A DNA stretch of 64,000 nt from CBDFKS01 sp965248905 (GTDB lineage Bacteria > Chloroflexota > Dehalococcoidia > Lucifugimonadales > JAGWBF01), in assembly GCA_965248905.1 (NCBI GenBank), contig CBDFKS010000007.1, forward strand, positions 1,736,001 through 1,800,000, in the 5' to 3' direction. Positions 49,421 through 57,808 of this stretch are shown piece by piece. Position numbers and translations under genes: made by a program. Numbering within the stretch: position 1 is the first letter of the stretch; the number at the start of each line of letters is the position of its first letter. The notes under the pieces are model-generated. The model saw only the letters and a program-made list of their open reading frames with translations. It was not told the DNA's origin and searched no databases.

Positions 49421-52400
49421 GTGGCGACAGACCTGAGTGCCAGGGCTAAAGTCCGCGAGGGTCAGGAGCTGGCCAGGGAGCTGCGGAAGCGGGTGTCGGG
49501 CGAGGTGCGCTTCGACCCTTACTCCCGTGTCCTTTACAGCACCGACGCCAGTATCTACCAGATGGAGCCGGTGGGAGTGGTGGTACCGCGAAACCTGGAG
49601 GATGTGCTGGCTGTAGTAGAGATAGCCGGCATAAACAACGTCCCAGTGCTACCTCGCGGCGGCGGCACCAGCCTGGCTGGCCAAGCCGTGAACCACGCCA
49701 TAGTTGTGGACTTCAGCAAGTACATGGACCGGGTCCTGGAGGTCAATCGGGAAGAGCACTGGGCCAGGGTGGAACCGGGCATAGTGTTGGAACAGCTAAA
49801 CCAGCATCTGTCGCCTTTCGGCCTCCAATATGCACCCGACCCCACCACCGCCAACCGTGCCTGCGTTGGCGGTGGCATAGGCAATAACACATGCGGTTCC
49901 CACTCTGTCATCTACGGTAAGACCATCGACCATGTGCTGGAGCTTGAGACAGTCTTGTCCGATGGCAGCCAAGCCTCCTTGGGCCCACTGGACCCATCTC
50001 AGCTAGAGTCCAAGCTGGCTGGCAGCGGGCTGGAGTCGGAGATATATCGCCAGGTGAGACACATCGGCCGGGAATACCAGGATGAGGTCCTGGCCCGCTA
50101 CCCCAGGATCATGCGCAGGGTCAGCGGCTATAACCTGGACGACTTTATGGGCGGCTCCACTCCAAATGAGTTCATTACTGCCCCATCTTCTTATGTTGCT
50201 TCTCATAGGTCTGCCGACATCGCGTCCAGGCCCTTCAACCTGGCCCAGATGGTAGTTGGCTCCGAAGGCACCTTGTGTGTGGTGACGGAGGCGAAGGTAA
50301 ATCTAGTGCCGGTTCCCCCGAAGAAGGCTCTGGCCGTGCTCCACTTCCACGACATGGTCCAGGCCTGTGAGGCCACATGGGAAATTCTCCAGCACAGGCC
50401 GGCTGCCATAGAGCTGATAGGTAGGATGATCCTGGACCGCTGCCGAGAGTCCCTGGGCTCAGCCAAGCTGTTGGAGTTCGTTGACGGCGAACCCGACGCC
50501 CTCCTGGTGGTTGAGTTCAGCGGCGACTCCGAGGCCGAGCTTGTTGCCAAGCTGGACGGGCTGAAAAGCGATATGGCGCGAAAGAGGCTCGGCTACTCCT
50601 GCGTTAACATGCTGGAGAGCGGCCGGCAAGCCGGCGTCTGGGCTCTCAGGAGTGCCGGGCTGGGACTGCTGATGAGCATCAGGGGAGACTCCAAACCTCT
50701 GCCCTATGTGGAAGATACCGCCGTGGACCCGGAGAAGCTGGGAGAGTACATACGACGTTTTGACCAGATCGTGAAGGCCCACGACACAACGGCAGGCTAC
50801 TACGGCCACGCCAGCGTGGGGTGTATGCACATACGGCCTCTGGTGAACCTCAAGAACCAAGATGGGATAGACAAGATGGTGTCTATCGCTTCGGACATCA
50901 GCGACCTGGTGCTGGAGTTCGGAGGCTCCCTCAGCGGCGAGCATGGAGACGGCATCGTACGGGGCGTTTGGACTGAGAAGATGTTCGGGCCAAGGATATA
51001 CCAGGCCTTTCGAGAGGTGAAACGGGCCTTCGACCCCCATAACATAATGAATCCCGGCAAGATAATCGACTGCCCTCCCATGACAGAGAACCTACGATTT
51101 GGCGCCGAGTATAGTCCCGACCAGATTGATACAAAGTTGGATTTCTCCGCCGACCTGGGCTACGCCGGCGCTGTCGAGATGTGCAACGGTATGGGAGCCT
51201 GTCGCAAGGCGACGGGCACAATGTGTCCGTCCTACATGGTGACGAAGGAGGAAGAGCACTCCACCCGTGGCAGGGCCAACCTACTGCGGGCGGTACTCAC
51301 GGGCGCCATGCCCGGCGAAGACCTCGCCAGCCGCCGGCTGCACGACGCATTGGACCTCTGCCTCGAGTGCAAAGCGTGCAAAGCCGAATGCCAGACCGGT
51401 GTGGATATGGCGAAGCTCAAGTACGAGTTCCTAGACCGGTACAATAGGACCCATGGAATGAGTCTGCGAGACCGAATATTCGCAGATATCAACCTGCTCA
51501 GCAGGCTAGGGTCTAGGTTCGCTCCTCTATCCAACTGGGCCGTTGGCAACCCCCTGAGCAAGCTCATCAACCAGATATTCCTGAAGATTCATTCTCGAAG
51601 AACCCTACCACCCTTCGTCCGACAGCCCTTCCCAGACTGGTTTGAGGGGAGGGCGGCCCTCACCCCCGGCCCCTCTCCAGGCGGGAGAGGGGTGACCGAA
51701 GGAGGGCATGAGAGCGGGACCGTGGTCCTTTTTAACGACACGTTCATGAACTATAACTACCCTGAAGTTGGAGTGGCTGCGGTAGAGCTGCTGGAGCGGG
51801 CAGGGTTTGAAGTAGTGCTGGCGAGTCCCTCAGCTTCGGCTTCGCCCAGGACAGGCCCTTCGGCTCAGCTCAGGACAGGCGTATGGTGCTGCGGCCGGCC
51901 GATGATCTCCAAGGGTATGTTGGATAAGGCGAGGGCCCATGCGCGGCGCAATGTGGACGCGCTCTATCCTTACGCAGAGCAAGGGATTCCTATCGTGGGC
52001 TGCGAGCCCAGCTGCTTGCTCACCTTGCGGGACGAGTACCCCGACCTCCTTGCAGAAGGGCAATATAGGCACAAAGCGTCAATTGTAGCATCCAACAGCT
52101 ACCTGATCGACGAGTTCCTGACCATGCTCCAAGATAAGGGAAAGCTGGCTTTGAAATTCACTGGTATAGATAAGAAGGTACTTTTCCACGGCCACTGCCA
52201 CCAAAAAGCTCTGGTGGGCACGCGCAACTCCATGGCCGCTTTGCGGATGCCATCAGGCTATCAGGTAGAGGAAGTAAACTCAGGCTGCTGCGGTATGGCC
52301 GGCTCATTCGGCTATGAGAAGGAGCACTACGACATCTCCATGGCCATCGGCCGACAACGCCTCTTCCCGGCAGTGGAAGCCAAGGATGAAAGCTGGGAGG

Positions 52401-52498
52401 TGGCCGTGATGGGCATCTCCTGCCGCCAACAGATCGAGCATGGTACGGGCAGGAAAGCTCGCCATCTAGTGGAAGTGCTGCGGGATGCGGTAGATTAA
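49421..52498 (+). CDS. FAD-linked oxidase fused to Fe-S/CCG dehydrogenase domain (GlcD-GlcF type)
   Basis: A 1025-residue fusion: FAD-binding domain (LPRGGGTSLAGQAVNHAIVV, GGGIGNNTCGSH), FAD-oxidase C-terminal domain with YYGHASVGCMHIRPLVNLKN and LSGEHGDG, two [4Fe-4S] motifs (CNGMGACRKATGTMCPS and CLECKACKAECQTG) and two CCG domains (VWCCGRPMISKG, VNSGCCGMAGSFG). Such enzymes oxidise 2-hydroxyacids such as D-lactate or D-2-hydroxyglutarate and pass electrons to quinones or cytochromes. The start is GTG after CAGGAGGTGG. Two repeat-derived stretches lie within it, near residues 745-762 and 802-821. Confidence 0.9.
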   Translation: MATDLSARAKVREGQELARELRKRVSGEVRFDPYSRVLYSTDASIYQMEPVGVVVPRNLEDVLAVVEIAGINNVPVLPRGGGTSLAGQAVNHAIVVDFSKYMDRVLEVNREEHWARVEPGIVLEQLNQHLSPFGLQYAPDPTTANRACVGGGIGNNTCGSHSVIYGKTIDHVLELETVLSDGSQASLGPLDPSQLESKLAGSGLESEIYRQVRHIGREYQDEVLARYPRIMRRVSGYNLDDFMGGSTPNEFITAPSSYVASHRSADIASRPFNLAQMVVGSEGTLCVVTEAKVNLVPVPPKKALAVLHFHDMVQACEATWEILQHRPAAIELIGRMILDRCRESLGSAKLLEFVDGEPDALLVVEFSGDSEAELVAKLDGLKSDMARKRLGYSCVNMLESGRQAGVWALRSAGLGLLMSIRGDSKPLPYVEDTAVDPEKLGEYIRRFDQIVKAHDTTAGYYGHASVGCMHIRPLVNLKNQDGIDKMVSIASDISDLVLEFGGSLSGEHGDGIVRGVWTEKMFGPRIYQAFREVKRAFDPHNIMNPGKIIDCPPMTENLRFGAEYSPDQIDTKLDFSADLGYAGAVEMCNGMGACRKATGTMCPSYMVTKEEEHSTRGRANLLRAVLTGAMPGEDLASRRLHDALDLCLECKACKAECQTGVDMAKLKYEFLDRYNRTHGMSLRDRIFADINLLSRLGSRFAPLSNWAVGNPLSKLINQIFLKIHSRRTLPPFVRQPFPDWFEGRAALTPGPSPGGRGVTEGGHESGTVVLFNDTFMNYNYPEVGVAAVELLERAGFEVVLASPSASASPRTGPSAQLRTGVWCCGRPMISKGMLDKARAHARRNVDALYPYAEQGIPIVGCEPSCLLTLRDEYPDLLAEGQYRHKASIVASNSYLIDEFLTMLQDKGKLALKFTGIDKKVLFHGHCHQKALVGTRNSMAALRMPSGYQVEEVNSGCCGMAGSFGYEKEHYDISMAIGRQRLFPAVEAKDESWEVAVMGISCRQQIEHGTGRKARHLVEVLRDAVD
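51654..51705 (+). repeat. REP-derived in-frame insertion in the FAD/Fe-S dehydrogenase gene
   Basis: The stretch CCCTCACCCCCGGCCCCTCT followed by CCAGGCGGGAGAGGGGTGA is a common intergenic palindrome (TPGPSPGGRG when translated). It is in frame within the linker between the [4Fe-4S] and CCG domains. Confidence 0.75.
51826..51881 (+). repeat. Second REP-derived in-frame stretch in the same gene
   Basis: CAGCTTCGGCTTCGCCCAGG and then ACAGGCCCTTCGGCTCAGCT plus CAGGACAGGCG repeat the 'CTTCG...CAGGACAGG' words; translated this gives the low-complexity SPSASASPRTGPSAQLRTG before the CCG motif. Confidence 0.7.
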
Positions 52499-52525
52499 GC
52501 TGAGGGGCGTAGCGGCCTTTTGACG

Positions 52526-52900
52526 TTAAGCCGCAACGTAGCGAATCAGCCGGGCGAACAGGGATAGGGTGGCATCAAGCATTCCAGGCTCATTCCTCCA
52601 TTTATTTCGAGACCGGGTGGTGATGGGCCTGTGGTGGGTCATGGGCGTGTGCTTGGACACCTGGATGTGAGCTGTTTGGCGCTGAGCGTCGTATTCGGCT
52701 CGACGCATCGAGTCGGACAGAGTGGAGTAGGCCACGTTAACGGTGCTCATCTCGGACACCGCGTCCGAGACATCTGGGTAGAGGTCTGGGTGATTCTTCC
52801 AGGCCTTCCTGATATAGGCCCTTCGAACACCGCTTTTGTCTGTATGCCTCGGTACACCCAATACGCCATAGTAGTCTGGGAAGGACTCCTCCGATTTCAT
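52526..52900 (-). CDS. J-domain (DnaJ-like) protein
   Basis: A 124-residue protein with an N-terminal J-domain: PDYYGVLGVPRHTDKSGVRR, the HPD motif in KNHPDLYPD, and SDSMRRAEYDAQRQTAH. The HPD loop stimulates Hsp70 ATPase. No zinc or substrate-binding domain follows; the C-terminal 40 residues are basic and helical. AAGGAG precedes the ATG. A consensus promoter lies 170 bp upstream. Confidence 0.85.
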   Translation of the reverse strand: MKSEESFPDYYGVLGVPRHTDKSGVRRAYIRKAWKNHPDLYPDVSDAVSEMSTVNVAYSTLSDSMRRAEYDAQRQTAHIQVSKHTPMTHHRPITTRSRNKWRNEPGMLDATLSLFARLIRYVAA

Positions 52901-53398
52901 CTATGCTCCTTACGTATACGGAAGTTGACCGCTCATCAAAGCTATCCGCAGAAACAGCCCGAAGATTATGTTACTGCAGTTTGGTTCTGTTTCGAGCTAT
53001 CTTCAATTGTCCAGCGGAACTCGCCCTTGCCAAACCGCCTGTGCCTGAACCCAAGGCTTTTTCCGCTAAAAAGCATAATACTCATCGATATCGGCCGTGT
53101 CAACCCCCTAGATCGTGCGAGATTCGGCCTGATATCGAGATCGTCAGGCTCACAGATACTCTTCAGGGGTTTGCCTTGTTAGCCATAGGTGTTCCCACCA
53201 TACTCATGAGGTCGGCATCGCGGCGACACTTGATATATAAGATTTTCCAGAACGTTCGACGTATCAAGTCTGCTTTTCAGTAACGGTATGCAATGGGAAC
53301 CAGGAAGGTAGAGTTATGTCAGGGAATGACAATACCCTAACCACATTTCAGCCACACTCAATTCAATGAGCTAAGGGAAGATAGAGGAGAGGGATACA
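52901..53398. other. 498-bp spacer with a minus-strand promoter and leader but no clear gene
   Basis: Besides the promoter listed separately, I see an 8-codon frame on the minus strand (MSGQLPYT) ending about 13 bases before the J-domain start, and a palindrome GCTTTTT/AAAAAGC at about 53055-53073 just after the promoter. Plus-strand frames here have no recognisable product. Confidence 0.4.
53075..53103 (-). promoter_or_regulatory. Near-consensus sigma-70 promoter for the J-domain gene
   Basis: On the minus strand TTGACA (53098-53103) and TATTAT (53075-53080) are exactly 17 bp apart. This is the best promoter match seen in the window. The leader to the ATG at 52900 would be about 165 nt and begins with the hairpin GCTTTTT-AGCGG-AAAAAGC. 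Confidence 0.8.
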
Positions 53399-53830
53399 GT
53401 GAGGCAGTTGAATCGACACGTACCGATTAATCGAATACAGAAAGAGGTCGAAAGATTTCTTCGTAAACAGGCCAGCCAGGTCCAGCGTATCAGGGTCACC
53501 CACATAGTAAAGAACGCCCGCAACCCCCACGAAGATATGTGGTTGTTCTGGGGAACCAGGATGCTAAAGGTCTGGGGCGATGCAGACGTTTTGATAGATA
53601 GTATAGAAGAGCCTGTCACCCTGGCCTACCAGGTAGAGATATACATTACCCGTGATGGCAGCAAAATGGGCCATGGAGGAAAGATTGTAGGCGGAGACGA
53701 GCTAATTCAAAAACTGGTAGAACAACAGCTTAAGCTCAAAAAGGTTAAGATGCTGGACGAGACCGCCTATTGCGCAGCTCCCCCTCTTGAACTTGAAAGC
53801 TCATCTACTGCCTCTTCCCAGCAGGCCTAG
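53399..53830 (+). CDS. Hypothetical protein, 143 residues
   Basis: A GTG start follows AGAGGAGAGGG. The product is basic at its N-terminus (VPINRIQKEVERFLRKQASQ), then beta-rich (IRVTHIVKNARNPHEDMWLF), and ends in a Lys-rich helix (QKLVEQQLKLKKVKMLDETA) plus a Ser-rich tail. No family is recognised. Base composition and the ribosome site look like a true gene. It may be single: tRNA genes follow. Confidence 0.6.
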   Translation: MRQLNRHVPINRIQKEVERFLRKQASQVQRIRVTHIVKNARNPHEDMWLFWGTRMLKVWGDADVLIDSIEEPVTLAYQVEIYITRDGSKMGHGGKIVGGDELIQKLVEQQLKLKKVKMLDETAYCAAPPLELESSSTASSQQA

Positions 53831-53934
53831 AGCTAAAGCGGCTTACTAATCTATTTGAGTAGAACCCATGGTCAGCCGGGTTTAAACAGAGGTCTTCCTA
53901 CGTGTACCAACGGTTATAGCACTGTTTAAGAAAC

Positions 53935-54069
53935 CTACTGAACGATGTCCTTATAGGCGCTCAGCAGGCGGTTGAGCAGCGTAACCACCCTATAACTCAG
54001 GCCCGCTTCCACTAGTAAAGCGTCCCTCCTACCGCGCAGCGCGTGTTGCCCAGCTATCACCTTGTTCAT
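53935..54069 (-). CDS. Possible small basic protein, 44 residues
   Basis: An ATG (54067-54069) opens 44 codons on the minus strand to TAG at 53935-53937; the product (GQHALRGRRDALLVEAGLSY, then a Leu-rich helix LLNRLLSAYKDIVQ) is helical and basic. No ribosome site is clear and the start overlaps the tRNA-Gln promoter region. This could be chance. Otherwise 53831-54080 holds nothing I recognise. Confidence 0.25.
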   Translation of the reverse strand: MNKVIAGQHALRGRRDALLVEAGLSYRVVTLLNRLLSAYKDIVQ

Positions 54070-54090
54070 CGCATATCTGGATGCTATAAT
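54062..54090 (+). promoter_or_regulatory. Promoter of the tRNA-Gln gene
   Basis: TTGTTC (54062-54067) and TATAAT (54085-54090) with a 17-bp spacer; the tRNA begins 10 bases after the -10 element. Confidence 0.7.
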
Positions 54091-54100
54091 CGATGAAAAT

Positions 54101-54174
54101 TGGGGATTCGTCTAGTGGTAGGACGGCAGACTCTGAATCTGCAAGCCGTGGTTCGAATCCACGATCCCCAGCCA
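54101..54174 (+). tRNA. tRNA-Gln (anticodon CTG)
   Basis: A complete cloverleaf: acceptor TGGGGAT pairs with ATCCCCA, D arm GTCTAGTGGTAGGAC, anticodon stem GCAGA/TCTGC with loop CTCTGAA giving CTG (reads CAG), T arm with GTGGTTCGAATCCAC and an encoded CCA end after the discriminator G. Confidence 0.95.
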
Positions 54175-54296
54175 AATCTAGGAGACTCGTCCCGATAACC
54201 AGGGTTTTATCGCAGGCACGGGATACGTTATCTGGGCCACCAGGTTTCTGGAAGACTTAGGTAGTCCAATACGTTCGTAGACGGGCGAGGCAAAAC

Positions 54297-54373
54297 GGCG
54301 CATTCGTCTAGTGGCCTAGGACACCGCCCTCTCAAGGCGGAGATCACGGGTTCGAATCCCGTATGCGCTACCA
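54297..54373 (+). tRNA. tRNA-Glu (anticodon CTC)
   Basis: Acceptor GGCGCAT pairs with ATGCGCT (G-U at the first pair), anticodon stem CCGCC/GGCGG with loop CTCTCAA giving CTC (reads GAG), T arm ACGGGTTCGAATCCCGT, and encoded CCA. It lies 122 bp after tRNA-Gln; no separate promoter is obvious, so they may be cotranscribed. Confidence 0.93.
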
Positions 54374-54583
54374 TTTTACACAATGTCAAAAGCTCTCAGC
54401 GGACCGCCCGTCGCTCCTTCACCAGTACCAAAGAATCCTCAAGCTCTTTATTCTTCATTCCCCGGCAGGCGAGGGAACTACCGGGCAACAGGCATCACCT
54501 GAGGGCCGGGGTTTAGCTTTAAGCCACAGGTCCTAGTGCCGGAATAGGATCAGACAATTATTCATGAAAGGTGGTAGACAGAA

Positions 54584-55492
54584 TTGCCCTTGCCACCGTA
54601 CCGAGTGGACTATAGTCCTTTAATAGACCGTCCCGCCATCAAGTGGCCCAAGGACGCCCGTGTCGCGCTGTGGGTCTCCCCTAATATAGAGCATTATGAT
54701 TATCTCCCGGACTACGACGGAGTCCGAAATCCCTGGCCCCGCACGCCATACCCCGACGTCCGAGGGTACTCCTACAACGACTATGGCAACAGGGTGGGCT
54801 TCTGGCGAATGCTCGATGTGATGGACAAATATGGTATCAAGTGCTGCGTGTCCCTGAACGTTGCCGTACTGGACCATTACCCGGAGGTTGCCAAGGCCAT
54901 GTTGGACCGGGGCTGGGATTTCATGAGCCACGGCATCTACAACACGCGCTATATCGCCACCTACTCTGAGGAGCAGGAGCGGGAGTTTTACCGCGACTGC
55001 ATTGACACGTTGATGCGCCACACTGGAAAGGTACTCAAAGGGATGCTGGGTCCGGCCTGTTCCGTTTCGGAGCGCACACCCGACCTGATGGCCGAAGCTG
55101 GTCTTATCTACCACGCCGACTGGTTTCATGACGACCAGCCCGTTCCCATCAAGGTTAAGACAGGAAAGCTAGTATCCGTCCCCTATTCTGTGGAGGTGAA
55201 CGACGCTGCCCTTTTCAAGAACCACTACGAGGGCGAGTATTTCGTCCAGATGTGTAAGGACCAGTTTGACCAGCTCTACGAAGAGGGCGAGGAGAGCGGA
55301 CGGGTCATGTGTATTGCCCTCCATCCCTACTACATCGGGCAGCCTCACAGGATCAAGGCCCTGGATGAGATCCTAAGTTATGTTACTTCCCACGATAGAG
55401 TGTGGATGACCACGGCCGATGAGATAGCCGAGCACTATATAGCCAACTACTACGACAGAGCCGTAGCCCACGCGGACCAACTCAGCAAGTAG
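54584..55492 (+). CDS. Polysaccharide-deacetylase family protein (PuuE-like), first of a tandem pair
   Basis: A 302-residue NodB-type deacetylase protein: ALWVSPNIEHYDYLPDYDGV, then FWRMLDVMDKYGIKCCVSLN and GWDFMSHGIYNTRYIATYSE, where 'HGIYNTR' takes the place of the H-x3-H metal site. TG-GAMLGPA-like MLGPACSVSERTPDLMAEAG follows. Relatives include allantoinase PuuE and chitin deacetylases; the lack of a signal peptide suggests a cytosolic amide hydrolase. The start is TTG after AAAGGTGG. The next gene is a paralogue, 23 bp on. Confidence 0.85.
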   Translation: MPLPPYRVDYSPLIDRPAIKWPKDARVALWVSPNIEHYDYLPDYDGVRNPWPRTPYPDVRGYSYNDYGNRVGFWRMLDVMDKYGIKCCVSLNVAVLDHYPEVAKAMLDRGWDFMSHGIYNTRYIATYSEEQEREFYRDCIDTLMRHTGKVLKGMLGPACSVSERTPDLMAEAGLIYHADWFHDDQPVPIKVKTGKLVSVPYSVEVNDAALFKNHYEGEYFVQMCKDQFDQLYEEGEESGRVMCIALHPYYIGQPHRIKALDEILSYVTSHDRVWMTTADEIAEHYIANYYDRAVAHADQLSK

Positions 55493-55515
55493 TCCCAACC
55501 GAAGGAGTTCAAGGT

Positions 55516-56433
55516 ATGCCGGCAGAGCGCCGTTTCGGGATGGACCACGAGCATTACGACTGGTCTCCCCTTGTGAATCGAGGGGTACTCAGGTGGCCGG
55601 ACAACGCCCGGTTGGCTCTCTGCGTCATCGTGAACCTGGAGCACATGGAGTGGAGTCCCCCAGTTGGGAGCTACACAACGGAATTGCCCGGTGGCTGGGG
55701 CCACCGGCCCTTTACCGACCTCGCCCGGCCTTCCCACCGGGAATACGGCCACCGGGTGGGTATATTCCGGGTCCTGGACGTGCTCGACAGGCATGGCATA
55801 AAAGCCACTGTGGCCATGGACGCCCTGACCGCCGAAAATTACCCCTATCTCGTGTCCCACTGCCTGAGCCGGGGCTGTGAAATCATGGGCCACGGCATAT
55901 CGGCGAGCCGAATGATAACCAGCAATATGACAGAGCTAGAGGAGCGAGATTATATTCAGACGTCGATAGATGCTCTCACGCAGGCCACCGGCTCCTCCCC
56001 GACGGGGTGGCTGGGGCCTGAGTACGGTGAGTCCACAAGGACGCCCCAACTGTTGGCGGAAGCGGGAATTCGGTACGTGTGCGACTGGGCCAACGATGAG
56101 CAGCCTTATCCCTTCAAAACCTCAAAGGGCGAGCTGCTGTCCATTCCCATCATGTTTGATATGGACGACGTGAACGCCCTATGGGACCGGCGGGTCACCA
56201 TCGCCAGATACGCGGAGCTTCTTAAGCAATGCTTCGATGTTATGCATGACGACGGGGCGCAGAATGGCCGGCTGCTGGTGATCAACCTGCATCCCTGGCT
56301 CATAGGCCAGCCCTTCCGCATACGATACCTGGACGATGCCCTGCGCCACATGATGGGCTCCCAAGGGGTATGGGCGGCCACTGGCTCAGAGATAGTGGAC
56401 TGGTACCGCCGCAATCCTCCAGCATCTGGGTGA
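55516..56433 (+). CDS. Polysaccharide-deacetylase family protein (PuuE-like), second of a tandem pair
   Basis: A 305-residue paralogue of the preceding protein: LALCVIVNLEHMEWSPPVGS, VFRVLDVLDRHGIKATVAMD-like IFRVLDVLDRHGIKATVAMD, and GCEIMGHGISASRMITSNMT at the metal-site position, then WLGPEYGESTRTPQLLAEAG. Both lack a signal peptide. As a pair they may form a hetero-oligomer or take related substrates. AAGGAG precedes the ATG. A cysteine hydrolase gene converges from downstream. Confidence 0.85.
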   Translation: MPAERRFGMDHEHYDWSPLVNRGVLRWPDNARLALCVIVNLEHMEWSPPVGSYTTELPGGWGHRPFTDLARPSHREYGHRVGIFRVLDVLDRHGIKATVAMDALTAENYPYLVSHCLSRGCEIMGHGISASRMITSNMTELEERDYIQTSIDALTQATGSSPTGWLGPEYGESTRTPQLLAEAGIRYVCDWANDEQPYPFKTSKGELLSIPIMFDMDDVNALWDRRVTIARYAELLKQCFDVMHDDGAQNGRLLVINLHPWLIGQPFRIRYLDDALRHMMGSQGVWAATGSEIVDWYRRNPPASG

Positions 56434-56459
56434 TAGTGCGGGTTTTTTATGTCACAACT

Positions 56460-56572
56460 TCGGCAAACTCAGCACAGGCTCTGAACGAAGCGAAGGGCCT
56501 GAGGAGAAGGCATACTGCTCAGAACTGGTCTCCCCACCCCAGATTCTTCGGCTACGCCTCAGAATGACATCC
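56460..56572. repeat. Intergenic REP-like words between converging genes
   Basis: TTCGGCAAACTCAGCACAGG and GAACGAAGCGAAGGGCCTGA, then AGATTCTTCGGCTACGCCTC and AGAATGACAT, the mirror form of 'TGTCATTCTGAG...GAAGAATCT', a common intergenic repeat. They lie between the convergent deacetylase and cysteine-hydrolase genes. Confidence 0.5.
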
Positions 56573-56599
56573 TGTCGGAAAACTTAGACATTAGCCCAG

Positions 56600-57331
56600 C
56601 TAAACTCTTTCCGCCAGTTCCGCGACAACCTGGTCGCCGTTGAGGACTCTGCCCCATATCTGAACGCAGTGCATCAGCACTACCTCGTGGAATAGCTGCG
56701 ATTGGGTCACGCACCCATCTTCCACCAGGACCGTTTTGTATCCCAGGTCCGCGCCGTTCCTAGCGGTGGACTCCACACAGCCGTCGGTAGCGGCCCCCGT
56801 GTAGACCAAGGTTGTCACTCCCAGGTTCCGCAGCACCAAATCCAGGCTGGTGCCGACGAAGCCGCTGTTAGTAACCTTGTGAAAGACCATCTCATTGCTC
56901 TCGGGCCGTAGCTCTGGAATGATCTCGAACTGGGGTGAGCCAGTGGCCCCGGGCTCTCCCGTATCCACGATGCGATCGTGGGCCAATCGGAGGTGATACG
57001 GTGCTTCCTGGCCGCCTTCTGTAAAGGGCCCCTGAGTAAGGAACAGCACTGGTAATCGATTGCGCCGGAAGAAGTCCAGCAAACTGCTGATTGCGGGAAC
57101 GGCCTTCTTCAGTGTACCGAAATAGTAATCGGCTACCTTGCCCCCGTCGTGACGCAAAGTTCGAGCCACGCCAAAGGGCGCGTTCGCGGAACATTGGTAT
57201 TCCGTCATGTCTACTACGATTAGGGCCGTACTCGCCGGCTCCAGCGGGAAGTATCGCTCTCCCATCCAGGAGACGTCCTTAACGTACTCCCGCCAGCTCC
57301 CGAGATGATACACATCGCTTTCAGATGTCAA
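56600..57331 (-). CDS. Cysteine hydrolase of the isochorismatase family
   Basis: A 243-residue protein with the full D-K-C triad of the family: Asp in ALIVVDMTEYQCS, Lys in MVFHKVTNSGFVGTS and Cys in TGAATDGCVESTARNGADLG. Relatives are nicotinamidases, N-carbamoyl-sarcosine or ureidoacrylate amidohydrolases. Beside PuuE-like deacetylases a role in purine/pyrimidine or amide breakdown is possible. Unlike the similar gene at 16634, it has the Cys. Confidence 0.87.
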   Translation of the reverse strand: MTSESDVYHLGSWREYVKDVSWMGERYFPLEPASTALIVVDMTEYQCSANAPFGVARTLRHDGGKVADYYFGTLKKAVPAISSLLDFFRRNRLPVLFLTQGPFTEGGQEAPYHLRLAHDRIVDTGEPGATGSPQFEIIPELRPESNEMVFHKVTNSGFVGTSLDLVLRNLGVTTLVYTGAATDGCVESTARNGADLGYKTVLVEDGCVTQSQLFHEVVLMHCVQIWGRVLNGDQVVAELAERV

Positions 57332-57619
57332 AACCTATTGCCTCCATTCTGAGAGGTGCTGTCCTGTCCACTTTACCACTAAGCTGCAACGTATTATACC
57401 TTGGCCTGGGGTGCCTCAAAGGAGCATCCTCTAAGCAGCCGACTCATGCCGCTTTCCTTCCACCGCCCTGAAGTCCCAGGCGGCACGACGATGGACTTGT
57501 ATGGGAACGTGTCCTGCACCAGGCCTGGAAGCGTATGGGTCATAGACACCCAATGGTGGGCATCTGGGGACCATCCGTACTTTCAGACGGGGCTTCTCAG
57601 GTCATCTCTCTCTGACAGG

Positions 57620-57808
57620 CTAATGTACGGTCAAATCTATGGTCCTGTGTCCGTCTGGCGAGTCTATGATGATACTTACGGGTTCTTTGTAAGCGTAAAC
57701 CCAAATTCCCATATGGCCGGCACCACGATAAACCCGCACCCTTTCTATGGGGGTAATGGTCAATTCTCCGACTACGACAGGCTGGCCGGTACGGACATCT
57801 TCTATCAT
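57620..57808 (-). CDS. Small conserved-looking protein after the DUF2953 gene
   Basis: A 62-residue beta-rich protein (VVVGELTITPIERVRVYRGA and YAYKEPVSIIIDSPDGHRTI). Its ATG overlaps the stop of the DUF2953-type gene in an ATGA arrangement, which argues for translation. Together with DUF2953 and YtfJ types it looks like one operon. No family is recognised. Confidence 0.55.
   Translation of the reverse strand: MIEDVRTGQPVVVGELTITPIERVRVYRGAGHMGIWVYAYKEPVSIIIDSPDGHRTIDLTVH

Noticed and set aside
52903..53283. Plus-strand open frame of 126 codons in the long spacer
   Set aside because: No ribosome site, no recognisable domain, and it lies across a minus-strand consensus promoter and leader.
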